Shown here piece by piece: positions 30,430 to 39,279 of a DNA stretch of 42,573 nucleotides. Source of the stretch: Lentzea aerocolonigenes. GTDB taxonomy: Bacteria > Actinomycetota > Actinomycetes > Mycobacteriales > Pseudonocardiaceae. The translations under genes and the position numbers were made by a program. Each line of letters opens with the position of its first letter. The first letter of the stretch is position 1. The DNA lies in the NCBI RefSeq assembly GCF_000955955.1, contig NZ_JYJG01000202.1, positions 1 through 42,573 of the forward strand. The letters are read 5' to 3'. The notes below the pieces were generated by a model. The model did no database searches, was not told the DNA's origin, and worked only from the letters and a program-made list of their open reading frames with translations.

Positions 30430-33174
30430 TCAGGCGAGGACCCGGGAGAGGTCCCTGCGACCTGCGATGCCGAGTTTCGTGTAGATGCGGCCGAGATGAT
30501 TCTCGACCGTCTTCGGCGTCACGAACAGCTCCTGCGCGATCTCCCGGTTCGCCCGGCCCGCCGCGGCCAGGTCGGCCACCCTGCGCTCGGACGCCGTGAG
30601 CGACTCGGCCCCCACGACCAGCTGCCTGCGCGGCCGGTCGCCGAGGGCTTCCAACGCCTCGACGGCCCTCGCGCGCAGCACTGCCGAGCCGCACTCGCCC
30701 GCGAGATCGATGGCCCGGTGCAGGTGCTCACGCGCGTCCGAACGCCGGCGCGCGACCCGCAGCGCCTCGCCCAGGTCGACCAGGGACCGGGCGAGCTCCA
30801 GGCGTGACGGCGAGGTTTCCAGCACGCTGACGGACTCCGTCAGCAGCTCCAGCCGTGAGTCGGCGCAGGCGTGAGCGAGGAGTCTCAGAGCCGCGCCGAC
30901 CTCGGTCGCCGCGCCCCACTTCTTCGCGATGCCGAGCTGCTCCGAGGCCAGCTCCGCAGCCGGTTCGCCGAGCTGCAGCAACGCCCGCACGGCCACCCCG
31001 CGCCACGGGATCGTCGGCGGATCCACCTGGATCGCGGCCATCGCGTCGCGCTGCCGGTACGCCTCTTCGAGCGCTCCCTGGGCGTTGCCCCTGGCCAGCG
31101 CGATCAGGCCGCGCACCTCGTGCAGCCAGATCGTCGGCATCATCGGGGCGGGGTCTTCGAGGTCGAACCTGTCCATCACGGCCTGGGCCGCGTCGACGTC
31201 GCCGCGCTCGAGTGCCGCGTAGGCCGCGAAGTGCGTGGAGGTGGCCCTGAGGCCGATCACCTGCGACACCGGGTCTTCCTGGGCGATGGCCGCCAGCGCG
31301 CCCTCCGCCTCGGCCTCGACGATCTGCATGTTGCCGCAACGCCAGTTCAGGAACTGCGAGGCGTTGGTGACCATCGCGAACTCGACCGGCGACCCGTGCG
31401 TGCGCACCTTCAAGCGCGCGCGTTCGATCTCACGCCGTGCGACGTCCACGCCGTCCGCAGCCATCAACGCCAGCAACGCGACGAGCCACGCCACCATCGC
31501 GTCGGTGCTGCCCGTGGCGTCGTCGAGGTACGCGCCGTTGGCCAACGCACGAGTCGCGGTCGCCCTCACCTCGTCGTGCGGCCACACCTCGTAGCGGCCC
31601 ATCTGCGCGAGGAGGCCGAGCAGCGTGCGTTCGTCGGGTGTGCTGCCCGCGAGGTTCGCGTACGCGCTGAGGTGCGTGGACGCGGTCTGCCGTTGGTCGG
31701 GGAGGAACGACCGGAACACCGCGAGCCGTGCTTCCAGGTGCAGTCGTGACTCGCCGTCGGGCCGGGCCGCGATGGCCTCGGTCAGCTCCTCGATGGCGGC
31801 TTGGGGACCTTCCAACGCGGCCGTGGCCGATGCCGCGGCTGCCACGAGTTCGGCGTCCGGCAGTCCCGCGGCGGCGGCCTTCAGGTGGTGGTGCGCCTTG
31901 ATCGCGTCGCCGGTCCGCAGCAGCGCCCGGCCCAGTTCGGCCCGTAGCGCGGCATCGTTCGGACGTTCGTCCACGGCTCGTTGGAGATGCGCGGCGGCGG
32001 TGTGCGGGTCTCCGGCGGCCAACAGCTGCGACGCGGCCTTGCGCAGCACCTCGGCGGCGTTCGGGAGTGTCCCTTTAGGAGCGTGGATGAGGTGCGCGGC
32101 CACCCGATCGGCCGGCGCGTGCGTCTCCCACAACGCTTTCGCGGCTTTGGCGTGCAGCGAGGCGCGCGCGATCGGCCCGAGACCGGTCAGCACCGCCTCA
32201 CGCACAACGGGATGCACGAACTCCAGGTGATCGCCGGTGACGATCACGTTCGCGGCCGTGAGCGCCTCGACCGCGTTCGGCAGGTCGTCGACGCCCGCGA
32301 GAGCTGCGGCCTGCCACGGATCGGCGTGCGACCCGAGGACGGCGATCGCACCCGCGAGTGCCACGGCGTCCGCGGGGAGCCTGCCGAGCGTGGCGCGGAA
32401 GACCGTGCTGGGCCCGAGCCCGCCGATCTTCGTCGCCGTTTCCGCCGCTTCGAGCGGCAGCCCGAGGGCGTTGAGCTCGTCGACCAGCACCTCGGTGAGG
32501 AACGGGTTGCCGCCGCTCGCCGCGTGCAGCGCCTTGACGACCTCGGGATGGCCTTCGACGAGCTCTTCGAGGGCCTTGGTGGTGAGCGGCCGGGGCAGCA
32601 ACCGGTCCGCCGACACGCTGAGCTGGGCGAGCGGTCCGGAGTTGTCGGCCGGCCGGGTCGCGACCACCAGCGCGATCGGCAGGTCCGCGATCCGGCGCGA
32701 CAGGTAGACGAGGAACTGCAGCGACGACAGGTCGGCCCAGTGCGCGTCGTCGACCGTGATCAGCAGCGGGCGGGTGGAGGAGAGGTCCACCGCGACCCAC
32801 CACAACGAGTGCAACGTGCGGGCGAGCTCGGCCTCGCTCGGATCCAGCGCCGCGTCGTCGAGTGCCTTGAGCGCGGCGCCGGACGGCCCGGCCAGGATCT
32901 TCTCCCGGATCTCACCCGAGTACCGCGACACCGACCGCTCGACCAGCTGCCGGACGACGCCCCACGCCATGGCGCTCTCCAGGGCGTCGCCCACCGCTTG
33001 CAGACGACCGAATCCACGCTGTTTGGCCAGCTCACGGCACTCGTGCACGAGCCTGGTCTTGCCGATGCCCGCACGACCCTCGATGACGACGACACGACCC
33101 TCACCACGGGTGGCTGCGTCGAGAGCTTCACGGATGTGCGCGATCTCGGAGTCACGTTCAAGTGGTTCGCGCAC
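30430..33174 (-). CDS. Large LuxR (LAL) family ATPase regulator
   Basis: A 914-residue LAL-type regulator. The N-terminal AAA/AfsR-type ATPase has Walker A GRAGIGKT near residues 33-40 and Walker B-type LLITVDDAHW near 135-144. A long helical TPR-like sensor domain follows (about 300-850). The C-terminal LuxR helix-turn-helix is ESLTASERRVADLAAAGRANREIAQELFVTPKTVENHLG in outline (about 855-914). Such proteins activate metabolic or antibiotic genes on binding nucleotide and a ligand. GTG start at 33174. It is separated by 86 bp from the LCP gene and is on the same strand as the peptidase gene downstream. Confidence 0.92.
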   Translation of the reverse strand: MREPLERDSEIAHIREALDAATRGEGRVVVIEGRAGIGKTRLVHECRELAKQRGFGRLQAVGDALESAMAWGVVRQLVERSVSRYSGEIREKILAGPSGAALKALDDAALDPSEAELARTLHSLWWVAVDLSSTRPLLITVDDAHWADLSSLQFLVYLSRRIADLPIALVVATRPADNSGPLAQLSVSADRLLPRPLTTKALEELVEGHPEVVKALHAASGGNPFLTEVLVDELNALGLPLEAAETATKIGGLGPSTVFRATLGRLPADAVALAGAIAVLGSHADPWQAAALAGVDDLPNAVEALTAANVIVTGDHLEFVHPVVREAVLTGLGPIARASLHAKAAKALWETHAPADRVAAHLIHAPKGTLPNAAEVLRKAASQLLAAGDPHTAAAHLQRAVDERPNDAALRAELGRALLRTGDAIKAHHHLKAAAAGLPDAELVAAAASATAALEGPQAAIEELTEAIAARPDGESRLHLEARLAVFRSFLPDQRQTASTHLSAYANLAGSTPDERTLLGLLAQMGRYEVWPHDEVRATATRALANGAYLDDATGSTDAMVAWLVALLALMAADGVDVARREIERARLKVRTHGSPVEFAMVTNASQFLNWRCGNMQIVEAEAEGALAAIAQEDPVSQVIGLRATSTHFAAYAALERGDVDAAQAVMDRFDLEDPAPMMPTIWLHEVRGLIALARGNAQGALEEAYRQRDAMAAIQVDPPTIPWRGVAVRALLQLGEPAAELASEQLGIAKKWGAATEVGAALRLLAHACADSRLELLTESVSVLETSPSRLELARSLVDLGEALRVARRRSDAREHLHRAIDLAGECGSAVLRARAVEALEALGDRPRRQLVVGAESLTASERRVADLAAAGRANREIAQELFVTPKTVENHLGRIYTKLGIAGRRDLSRVLA

Positions 33175-33260
33175 GAATTGATCGTAGCGGCCGTTCGGCG
33201 GGCTACATGCTGGTCATCGACACCGCATCCGGGCGACTTGATGCTCCATTGGTGTGAACG

Positions 33261-34187
33261 TCAGTTCACGCACGCGTCCTGGACCGCCCCGTTGCCGGCG
33301 AACTGGTTCTCGACGAACGCCTTCGCCACCCCCGGATTGACGGCCAGATAGGCCGGCCCGTTGTTGAGGATCGTCGCCTCGGTCGGCAGGGTCGCCGCCT
33401 GGATCTTGACCGGGCCCTGGAACCGCTGGGCGAACTCCACCACGTCCCACCCGGCGTCGACCTTGATCGTCTTGCTGATCTCGCGGGCGAACGGGAGTGC
33501 GTTGTCCTTGGTGATCTTCGCGGCGAGTCCGGTGAGGAACGCCTGGTGGCGCCTGGTCCGGTCCACGTCACCGTTGGGCAGGTCGTGACGCTGACGCAGG
33601 AACGCGAGCGCCTGGTCACCCGAGATGGTCGACTTGCCCGCGGGCAGGTCGACGCCGCTGTACTCCTCCTTCGCCGGTGCGGTCAGGCACACCTCGACGC
33701 CGCCGACGATCTGCGCGATCCTGCCGAACTCGGACATCTTGATCGCGGCGTAGTGGTCGACCTTCGTGCCGGTCAGCGTCTCGACGGCGGCGGTCAGCTT
33801 CTTCGGATCCTGCGCGTACAGGCTGTAGAGCTGGTCGTCGCCGACCTTCACGTTTCGCGGCAAGGACACGACGCTCACGGAGCTGTCCGCGTTGAAATGC
33901 GCGTACACGAGCGCGTCCGTGTTGCCGACCTCGTCCATGCCGAGCAGCAGCACGTTCGCAGCGCTGACGGGTGCTGCTGGGCTCGTGGCCGGCGCCGCGT
34001 CGGTCTTCTTGATGGCCGTCGGGATGATGAAAGCCGCGGCAGCAGCGGCCACGGTCAGCGTCGCGACGCCGACGATCAGCCCGAACGGCTTGCGGGCCTT
34101 GCGCTTGTGCAGTTCGGCCAGCACGGTCCGGGAGTTGACGCGCTCCTCGGCCTCCGCGGCGATGGCCGAGCGGATCAGGTCGTTCAT
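33261..34187 (-). CDS. LytR-CpsA-Psr (LCP) family membrane protein
   Basis: A 308-residue protein with a short cytoplasmic N-terminus (about 1-33), one membrane helix (34-56) and an outside LCP domain. LCP enzymes attach glycopolymers such as teichoic acid or arabinogalactan to the wall using polyprenyl-phosphate substrates. LPRNV (usually PRD), ALAFLRQRHDL and DVDRTRRHQAFL retain most catalytic Arg/Asp positions. The ATG overlaps the stop of an ECF sigma gene (ATGA), an unusual partner. The layout matches an anti-sigma factor whose outside part is an LCP domain; this function is inference. Confidence 0.87.
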   Translation of the reverse strand: MNDLIRSAIAAEAEERVNSRTVLAELHKRKARKPFGLIVGVATLTVAAAAAAFIIPTAIKKTDAAPATSPAAPVSAANVLLLGMDEVGNTDALVYAHFNADSSVSVVSLPRNVKVGDDQLYSLYAQDPKKLTAAVETLTGTKVDHYAAIKMSEFGRIAQIVGGVEVCLTAPAKEEYSGVDLPAGKSTISGDQALAFLRQRHDLPNGDVDRTRRHQAFLTGLAAKITKDNALPFAREISKTIKVDAGWDVVEFAQRFQGPVKIQAATLPTEATILNNGPAYLAVNPGVAKAFVENQFAGNGAVQDACVN

Positions 34188-34690
34188 GACTGCACCCCCA
34201 GGGTGGCGGACCGGGCGATTTCGTGGGCGCGCAACGTCTGCAGCGCGCGAGAGAGTTGGCTGCGCACGGTCGATTCCGCGCAGTCGAGCACATGTGCGAT
34301 CTCCGCGTCGGAGTAGTCCTCGTAGTACCGCATCACCAACGCCGCACGTTGCTTGCGCGGCAACACGGCAATCCGTGCGCGCATGGCCTCGCGTTCGGCA
34401 TGCGCGTCGGCCGGGTCGGCCTCGGACGGCACGTGTTTCGCGAGCTCACTGCGCTCGACGGCGATCTCTCGTGCCGCCCTGCGGTGCCGCCACGACAGGT
34501 AGTCGTTGGTCACCATGCGCTTCACGTAGAGATAGGGAGCGTCCATCGCTCCGATGCGTTCCCACTTGTTCTGCGCGCGCATGAGCACGTTCTGCACGAT
34601 GTCCTGCGCCAGGTGTTTGTCGCAGGTGATCGCCGTGGCGTACCCCAACAGCCGGTCGAGCCGCTCAGCGACGAACTGGTCGAACCCCAC
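34184..34690 (-). CDS. ECF RNA polymerase sigma factor (SigE family)
   Basis: A 168-residue ECF sigma factor of the group often named SigE family in actinomycetes. Region 2 contains CDKHLAQDIVQNVLMRAQNKWERI, and region 4 contains LPRKQRAALVMRYYEDYSDAEIAHVL with the recognition helix CAESTVRSQLSRALQTLR. A GTG start at 34690 is used. It is coupled to the LCP gene and divergent, over a 163-bp space, from the secreted PI-PLC-like gene. Confidence 0.9.
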   Translation of the reverse strand: MGFDQFVAERLDRLLGYATAITCDKHLAQDIVQNVLMRAQNKWERIGAMDAPYLYVKRMVTNDYLSWRHRRAAREIAVERSELAKHVPSEADPADAHAEREAMRARIAVLPRKQRAALVMRYYEDYSDAEIAHVLDCAESTVRSQLSRALQTLRAHEIARSATLGVQS

Positions 34691-34766
34691 GCCGCCCCCT
34701 TCGTTGTCCGTGAACTCCTACGGCTCGGGAAACCCCCTCAAGGCCGTGCGACGCTGCATCAGGTTT

Positions 34767-34782
34767 TGTGGTCCGGACCACA
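34767..34782. promoter_or_regulatory. Perfect 16-bp palindrome upstream of PI-PLC gene
   Basis: TGTGGTCCGGACCACA is fully self-complementary, 72 bp before the PI-PLC start and 77 bp from the divergent ECF sigma start. It shares TGGTC-NN-GACCA with the DasR-type site at 1429-1444 but has CCGG instead of CTAG at the centre. It may bind DasR weakly or a related GntR-family protein. Confidence 0.6.
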
Positions 34783-34853
34783 CATGTCTCGGTTCGGACG
34801 GATTTCGGTGTGAAGTCTTTTCACGTTCGCCTCCATCCGTGAGCCTTCACCCC

Positions 34854-36467
34854 ATGCGCATCATCCCTGCACTCGCGCTGTTGTCGCTGCTGCTCGTCCC
34901 CGTCGACGCGCAGGCGGCACCCAACGGCTCGTACTACCTGCAAAGCGCCGTGACCGGCCAGAACGCGGCCGTCTCCGGCTCGTCCGTGGTCCAGCACCGC
35001 CCCAAGGGCAACGAGGACCGCCAGCAGTTCACCTGGAACGGCAGCACGCTCTCCGAGAGCGGCCAGTGTCTCGGCCGCTCCGGCGACGCTGCCCAGATGG
35101 TCAGCTGCTCGAGCGCGGACGCCCAGTGGACCGCTGTTCTGGACGACCAGGACAGATACCGGCTGAAAGACCCGGGCTCCGAGCGCTACCTGATCGCGTC
35201 CGGCACCGACCAGGTCCGCGTCGGCACCGGCAACGACACGTGGTTCCTGACCCCGGTCGACCCGGTCCGCGTCCAGCCCCAGAACGACCCGCGCCTGGAC
35301 GAGATGACCTCCCTGACCGCCCACAACGCCTACGCGAACGGCGTCGACGGCGGCTTCACGTTCGGCAACATCGCCCCGAACCAGTCGCGCGGCATCGTGC
35401 AGCAGCTGGGCGACGGTGTCCGCGGCTTCATGCTCGACATCCACCAGACGCCCGACGGCGCGATCCTCTGCCACAACAGCTGCAACCTGGTCAGCCGCCC
35501 GGTCGCGCTCGGCGTCGACCTCCAGCGGATGGTCGACTTCCTCAACTCGCACCCGACCGAGATCGTCACCGTGTTCCTCGAGGACTACGTCGACGCCAAC
35601 ACGCTGCGTTCCTCTTTCGCATCGGTCAACGGCCTCTACAACGTCCTCTACCGCGCCGAGGGCGTCCGCGAGAACGGCTGGCCGACGTTGTCCCAGATGA
35701 GGGCGTCAGGCAAGCGTTTGCTCATCTTCACCGACCACGGCAAGGACGGCCGCGAGGACTCGGGCGTGCTCTACCAGAAGGACTGGACCGTCGAGAACTA
35801 CTGGTCGATGGGCGCCGGCGCCGGCACGTCCGACTGGTCCTGCTACTCCCGCTGGAGTGAGAAACCACTGACCGCCACGGAAGCGAAGTTCCGCCCGCTG
35901 TTCGTGATGAACCACTTCCGCGACGTCCCGATGGAGGGCACGGTCGCCACCGACAACTCCAAGGCCGTCGACCGCGCCCGGCGCTTCTGCGAACCCGCGG
36001 CCCGCAAGTCCCCGAACTACCTGGCCGTCGACTTCTACCACCGCAACACGCCGACCCTCCCGGCCGAACGCCACCCGTCCGGCTCGGGTTCGGTCGAACT
36101 GGCCGCCGCCGGCTCGCTGTGCCTGGACAACAACGCCGGCGGCACCGCGAACGGCAACCCGGTGCAGATCTGGACGTGCAACAACTCCTACGCCCAGAAG
36201 TGGCGCGTCATCGCCGACGGCACCATCGCGATCTCCGGCAAGTGCCTCGACGTCAACGGCAGCGGCACCATCAACGGCACGATCGTCCAGCTGTGGGAGT
36301 GCAACGGCACCGGCGCGCAGCAGTGGCGCGTGCGATCCGACGGTTCCGTGCAGAACCCGCGGTCGGGTCTGTGCCTGGACGACCCCGCTGCTTCGACGAC
36401 TCCGGGCACGCGCCTGAACATCTGGTCCTGCAACGGTTCCGCAGCCCAGGCCTGGCGCTTCCGCTAG
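34854..36467 (+). CDS. Secreted PI-PLC-X-like protein with ricin-type lectin domains
   Basis: A 537-residue secreted protein with a signal peptide (1-21, ending DAQA). Residues 22-140 look like a beta-trefoil (NGSYYLQSAVTG, QCLGRSG, QWTAV). A phosphatidylinositol-phospholipase C X-like TIM barrel follows with catalytic-type His157 in LTAHNAYA and His207 in LCHNSC. The C-terminal ricin B lectin (about 413-537) has three QxW repeats (QKWRV, QQWRV, QAWRF). It would act on phosphoinositides or a related phosphodiester and bind sugar on a surface. The ATG at 34854 was chosen for its signal peptide. Its stop TAG overlaps the convergent methyltransferase stop through a shared CTAG. Confidence 0.9.
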   Translation: MRIIPALALLSLLLVPVDAQAAPNGSYYLQSAVTGQNAAVSGSSVVQHRPKGNEDRQQFTWNGSTLSESGQCLGRSGDAAQMVSCSSADAQWTAVLDDQDRYRLKDPGSERYLIASGTDQVRVGTGNDTWFLTPVDPVRVQPQNDPRLDEMTSLTAHNAYANGVDGGFTFGNIAPNQSRGIVQQLGDGVRGFMLDIHQTPDGAILCHNSCNLVSRPVALGVDLQRMVDFLNSHPTEIVTVFLEDYVDANTLRSSFASVNGLYNVLYRAEGVRENGWPTLSQMRASGKRLLIFTDHGKDGREDSGVLYQKDWTVENYWSMGAGAGTSDWSCYSRWSEKPLTATEAKFRPLFVMNHFRDVPMEGTVATDNSKAVDRARRFCEPAARKSPNYLAVDFYHRNTPTLPAERHPSGSGSVELAAAGSLCLDNNAGGTANGNPVQIWTCNNSYAQKWRVIADGTIAISGKCLDVNGSGTINGTIVQLWECNGTGAQQWRVRSDGSVQNPRSGLCLDDPAASTTPGTRLNIWSCNGSAAQAWRFR

Positions 36468-37267
36468 CTCTTGCGGCCGATGCCCACGTAGACGTCCTCC
36501 GGGCCACCTTCTCCGGCCGGGCCGAGTTCCGGGTGCCACGACGGCGCCGGCACGACGCCCGGCTGGAGGATCTCCATGCCCGCGAACATGGGCTCGAACT
36601 CGGCGCGCGAGCGGAAGTACATCGGGTCGCGGCTGTGCTTCATGGCCTCGACGACCGCGCCCATCTCGTCGGGCTTGAAGTCGGCGGTCAGGTGCGACAA
36701 CGCGATGAGGCTGCCCGCGGGCATGGCGTCGCGGTAGCGGGCCACGACCTCGGCCGGGCCCTTCGCGTCCGAGACGAAGTGCAGCACGGCGACCATGAGC
36801 AGGCCGACGGGCTGGGAGAAGTCGATCAGGGCCTTCACCGCCGGGTCGGCGAGGACGTCGTCCGGCCTGCACATGTCGGCCTGGACGACGCCCGCGTTGT
36901 CGTTGCCCTCCAGGATGAGCTGGCTGTGGGAGACCGCGACCTCGTCGTAGTCCACGTAGACCACGCGCGCGTCGGGGTTTTCGGCCTGCACGATCTCGTG
37001 GACGTTGCCGACCGTCGGGATGCCGGAGCCGAGGTCGAGGAACTGGGTGATGCCCTGCTCCATCATCAGCAGGACGGCGCGGCGCATGAACGAGCGGTTG
37101 GACGAGGCGATGGCGCGGCCGTCGCGCAGGACCTGCAGGACCTTCTCGCCGACCATGCGGTCCGAGGCGAAGTTGTGGCCACCTCCCAACAGGAAGTCGT
37201 AGACGCGCGCGGCGCTCGGCACGTCCGTGTTGATTCCTGCGGGCACCCACGAAAAAGGCTCGGCCAT
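36464..37267 (-). CDS. SAM-dependent methyltransferase (DUF574-type)
   Basis: A 267-residue methyltransferase of the large actinobacterial DUF574 family. The N-terminal AARVYDFLLGGGHNFASDR and the SAM-binding FLDLGSGIPTVGNVHE are diagnostic, with VVYVDYDEVAV and GLLMVAVLHFVSD following. The substrate is unknown; many paralogues occur per genome. The family fold is clear. It stands alone and is convergent with the PI-PLC gene. Confidence 0.9.
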   Translation of the reverse strand: MAEPFSWVPAGINTDVPSAARVYDFLLGGGHNFASDRMVGEKVLQVLRDGRAIASSNRSFMRRAVLLMMEQGITQFLDLGSGIPTVGNVHEIVQAENPDARVVYVDYDEVAVSHSQLILEGNDNAGVVQADMCRPDDVLADPAVKALIDFSQPVGLLMVAVLHFVSDAKGPAEVVARYRDAMPAGSLIALSHLTADFKPDEMGAVVEAMKHSRDPMYFRSRAEFEPMFAGMEILQPGVVPAPSWHPELGPAGEGGPEDVYVGIGRKS

Positions 37268-37325
37268 GGCGCAGAACCTACCTGTTTGCGCGCACGCGTG
37301 TATCGGCCCGGATCGGGTGAAAACG

Positions 37326-38363
37326 TCAGCCAGAGCGCGCGAAACGGGCCGAGATCTGCTCCACCAGCACGGATGCGCCGGCCGCGCGGGCTTCCGCGTC
37401 GAGCCACCTCAGCTGGTCGTCGGCACGAGCCGAACGCAGGTTCCCGGACGCGGCGGCAGCTTCCGCGGCAAAGGAAAGCGCGGTTCCGGGGTCGCCGAGC
37501 GCGAGATGGTTGCGGGCCAACGCCGTCAGCGCGAGCACGTGGGCACGGACGTGCGAAGAGTCATATGTGCCAACCTTTGTGGTGAGTGAAGCGATCGCGG
37601 CGGAAGGATCGGGCAACGAGCGCCGGTCCGCCCACGAGTTGTGCGCCGCCACGAACCCGAGCTGGAACGCCTTCAGCGCGTCGTCAGGTGCGTTGTGGTG
37701 CAGGAACATCCGGCCCGCGCGGGTCAGCACCGAGGCGATCAGCGACTCGTTCTCGGCCTGCCGCGCCAACGTCAGCGCGCGCGAGAAGTGCGGTAGCGCG
37801 ACGCCGGGCATGCCGCTGTCGAACGCGGTCCAGCCGGCCAGTTCGCAGACCTCCGCGACGGCCGTCCAGATCGCCGCGTCACCGACCACGATGAACGGTT
37901 CGACCCGAGCGAGATGTTCCACCACCGAGGCATGGCACACGATTCCGCCGTACCGCTGGTCCAACGCCCGCAAGGCCGCAGTCCGGGCCCGCACGTCCTC
38001 GACCTCGAGCGATCCGGCCGGAACTGAGGAAGGCACCCAGTCGAAGGCCGGCGCACCAACCGTGATCCGGGCCGCGTGCTCCAGGAACTCCTGCCGCACA
38101 GCCACATCCGTCCGCACCAACGACGAGTCGAACCCGTCGGCCACCGCGACCTCGTACCAGTGCTGGGCTTCCGCGGCCTCTCCCAGCGCGAACAACAACG
38201 AGGCAAGACGCACCGAAGCATCACCAAGACCCTGGTCGGCGACCACGCGGAAGCACTGAGCCGCCGAACGCAGATCACCGGCCCGTTCGAGATCCTCACC
38301 CCGGCGGTAGAACCCCTCGACCGCCTCGTCCACCTCGAACTCGCGCAACAGCCGCTCACTCAT
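37326..38363 (-). CDS. TPR-like protein coupled to an ECF sigma factor
   Basis: A 345-residue, mostly helical protein. The N-terminus has TPR/Sel1-like repeats (DLERAGDLRSAAQCFRVVADQGLGDASVRLASLLFALGEA in outline), and helical repeats continue to the end. No catalytic motif, signal or membrane helix is seen. The start ATG at 38363 overlaps the end of the ECF sigma gene by 8 bp. Proteins of this type accompany some ECF factors and may regulate them; this is inference from position and TPR content. Confidence 0.72.
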   Translation of the reverse strand: MSERLLREFEVDEAVEGFYRRGEDLERAGDLRSAAQCFRVVADQGLGDASVRLASLLFALGEAAEAQHWYEVAVADGFDSSLVRTDVAVRQEFLEHAARITVGAPAFDWVPSSVPAGSLEVEDVRARTAALRALDQRYGGIVCHASVVEHLARVEPFIVVGDAAIWTAVAEVCELAGWTAFDSGMPGVALPHFSRALTLARQAENESLIASVLTRAGRMFLHHNAPDDALKAFQLGFVAAHNSWADRRSLPDPSAAIASLTTKVGTYDSSHVRAHVLALTALARNHLALGDPGTALSFAAEAAAASGNLRSARADDQLRWLDAEARAAGASVLVEQISARFARSG

Positions 38364-38835
38364 CGGAACCTCCGAGAATCCGCCGCAGCTCGGCGCGGCC
38401 ACGGGTGAGGTGCGTGCGCACGGTCGACTCGCTGACGAGCAGCACCGACGCGATCTCGCTGACCGGGTAGCCGAGCAGGTGGTGCAACGCCACGGCCTCG
38501 CGGTGGCGCGGCGACAGCGCGCGCAACGCCGCGTGCACCGCCTCCACCTCGTGCACCTGCTCGACCACGTCCACAGCCACGACCAGCGGGGTTTCCACTG
38601 ACTGCCGCTGCTGCCACCGTCGCATCAGCCTGACGGCGACCTTCAGCACCCACGCCTCGGGTTTGTCGTACGCGTGGATGTCGTGCCAACGGCGTCGCGC
38701 GATCACCAAGGCCTCCTGCGCGATGTCGTCCACGACGCGTGTGTCGCCGGAAAGCGCCGTCAGCGTCCTCGTCACCACCGGCAGGCAGGTGCGGAAGAAC
38801 TCCGCGAAGCCCTGGTCCGGCTCCGGTGTGCTCAA
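38356..38835 (-). CDS. ECF RNA polymerase sigma factor
   Basis: A 159-residue ECF sigma factor. Region 2 has GDTRVVDDIAQEALVIARRRW, and region 4 has LSPRHREAVALHHLLGYPVSEIASVLLVSESTVRTHLTRGRAELRR in outline. A TTG start at 38835 is supported by GGGAAGG 7 bp upstream. It overlaps the TPR gene and is divergent, over 444 bp, from the surface protein at 39280. No anti-sigma factor gene is recognisable. Confidence 0.87.
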   Translation of the reverse strand: MSTPEPDQGFAEFFRTCLPVVTRTLTALSGDTRVVDDIAQEALVIARRRWHDIHAYDKPEAWVLKVAVRLMRRWQQRQSVETPLVVAVDVVEQVHEVEAVHAALRALSPRHREAVALHHLLGYPVSEIASVLLVSESTVRTHLTRGRAELRRILGGSDE

Positions 38836-39279
38836 CGGCCTTCCCTTCAGCGTCCACCCGACACGTTCACCGCCCGCAGGCGACCTTCACCGGTGACAGG
38901 TGCTGAAGCCAGGAAAGGCTGAGTCCAACACGCGTGTTCACCCGTTCAGCCTCATAGGCCGTGTCGTCAAGCTGTGACCTCTGCACACACGAACGACCCG
39001 GAAGAGCGAACCTCCCATGTGGACAGTTGCACGCTGCAACGGACCTGTCTAAACCCGATTCCTCGTAAGAGGAACAGGATTCACTGGTAAGAGAAAAGGC
39101 GTTCTACGGACAGTCATATGAAACCGGATTCAAGCGGCCAACCTCGCGAGGCAACTTCACCAAGAAGTGTGACAAGCGACTGCGCGTAAGTGGCAGACGC
39201 CGGGCGGACCTGCGGAAACGGTGGCATTTTCCAGATTCCCGAAGTGTGTGCCCCGTCCCTGCTGTCTAGGAGCGATTTC
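38836..39279. other. 444-bp intergenic region with palindromes and hairpins
   Basis: No convincing gene is present. Near the ECF side lie TCACCGGTGA (38887-38896) and AACACGCGTGTT (38927-38938), both perfect palindromes. Further on, GTTGCA-CGC-TGCAAC (39026-39040) sits inside GACAG/CTGTC arms (39022-39049). Then TTCCTC-GTAA-GAGGAA (39059-39074) forms a 6-bp stem with a GNRA-type tetraloop, flanked by CCTGT/ACAGG arms. A 23-codon open frame at 39118-39189 has no ribosome site and is not called. The stem-loops would lie in the surface protein's leader; no known riboswitch class is recognised. Confidence 0.6.

Noticed and set aside
39022..39120. Known riboswitch in the surface-protein leader
   Set aside because: The stems were compared by eye with c-di-GMP-I and ydaO (c-di-AMP) consensus; the conserved core bases are missing.
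39118..39189. 23-codon frame in the surface-protein leader
   Set aside because: No ribosome site and no recognisable motif; more likely chance, though a leader peptide cannot be fully excluded.
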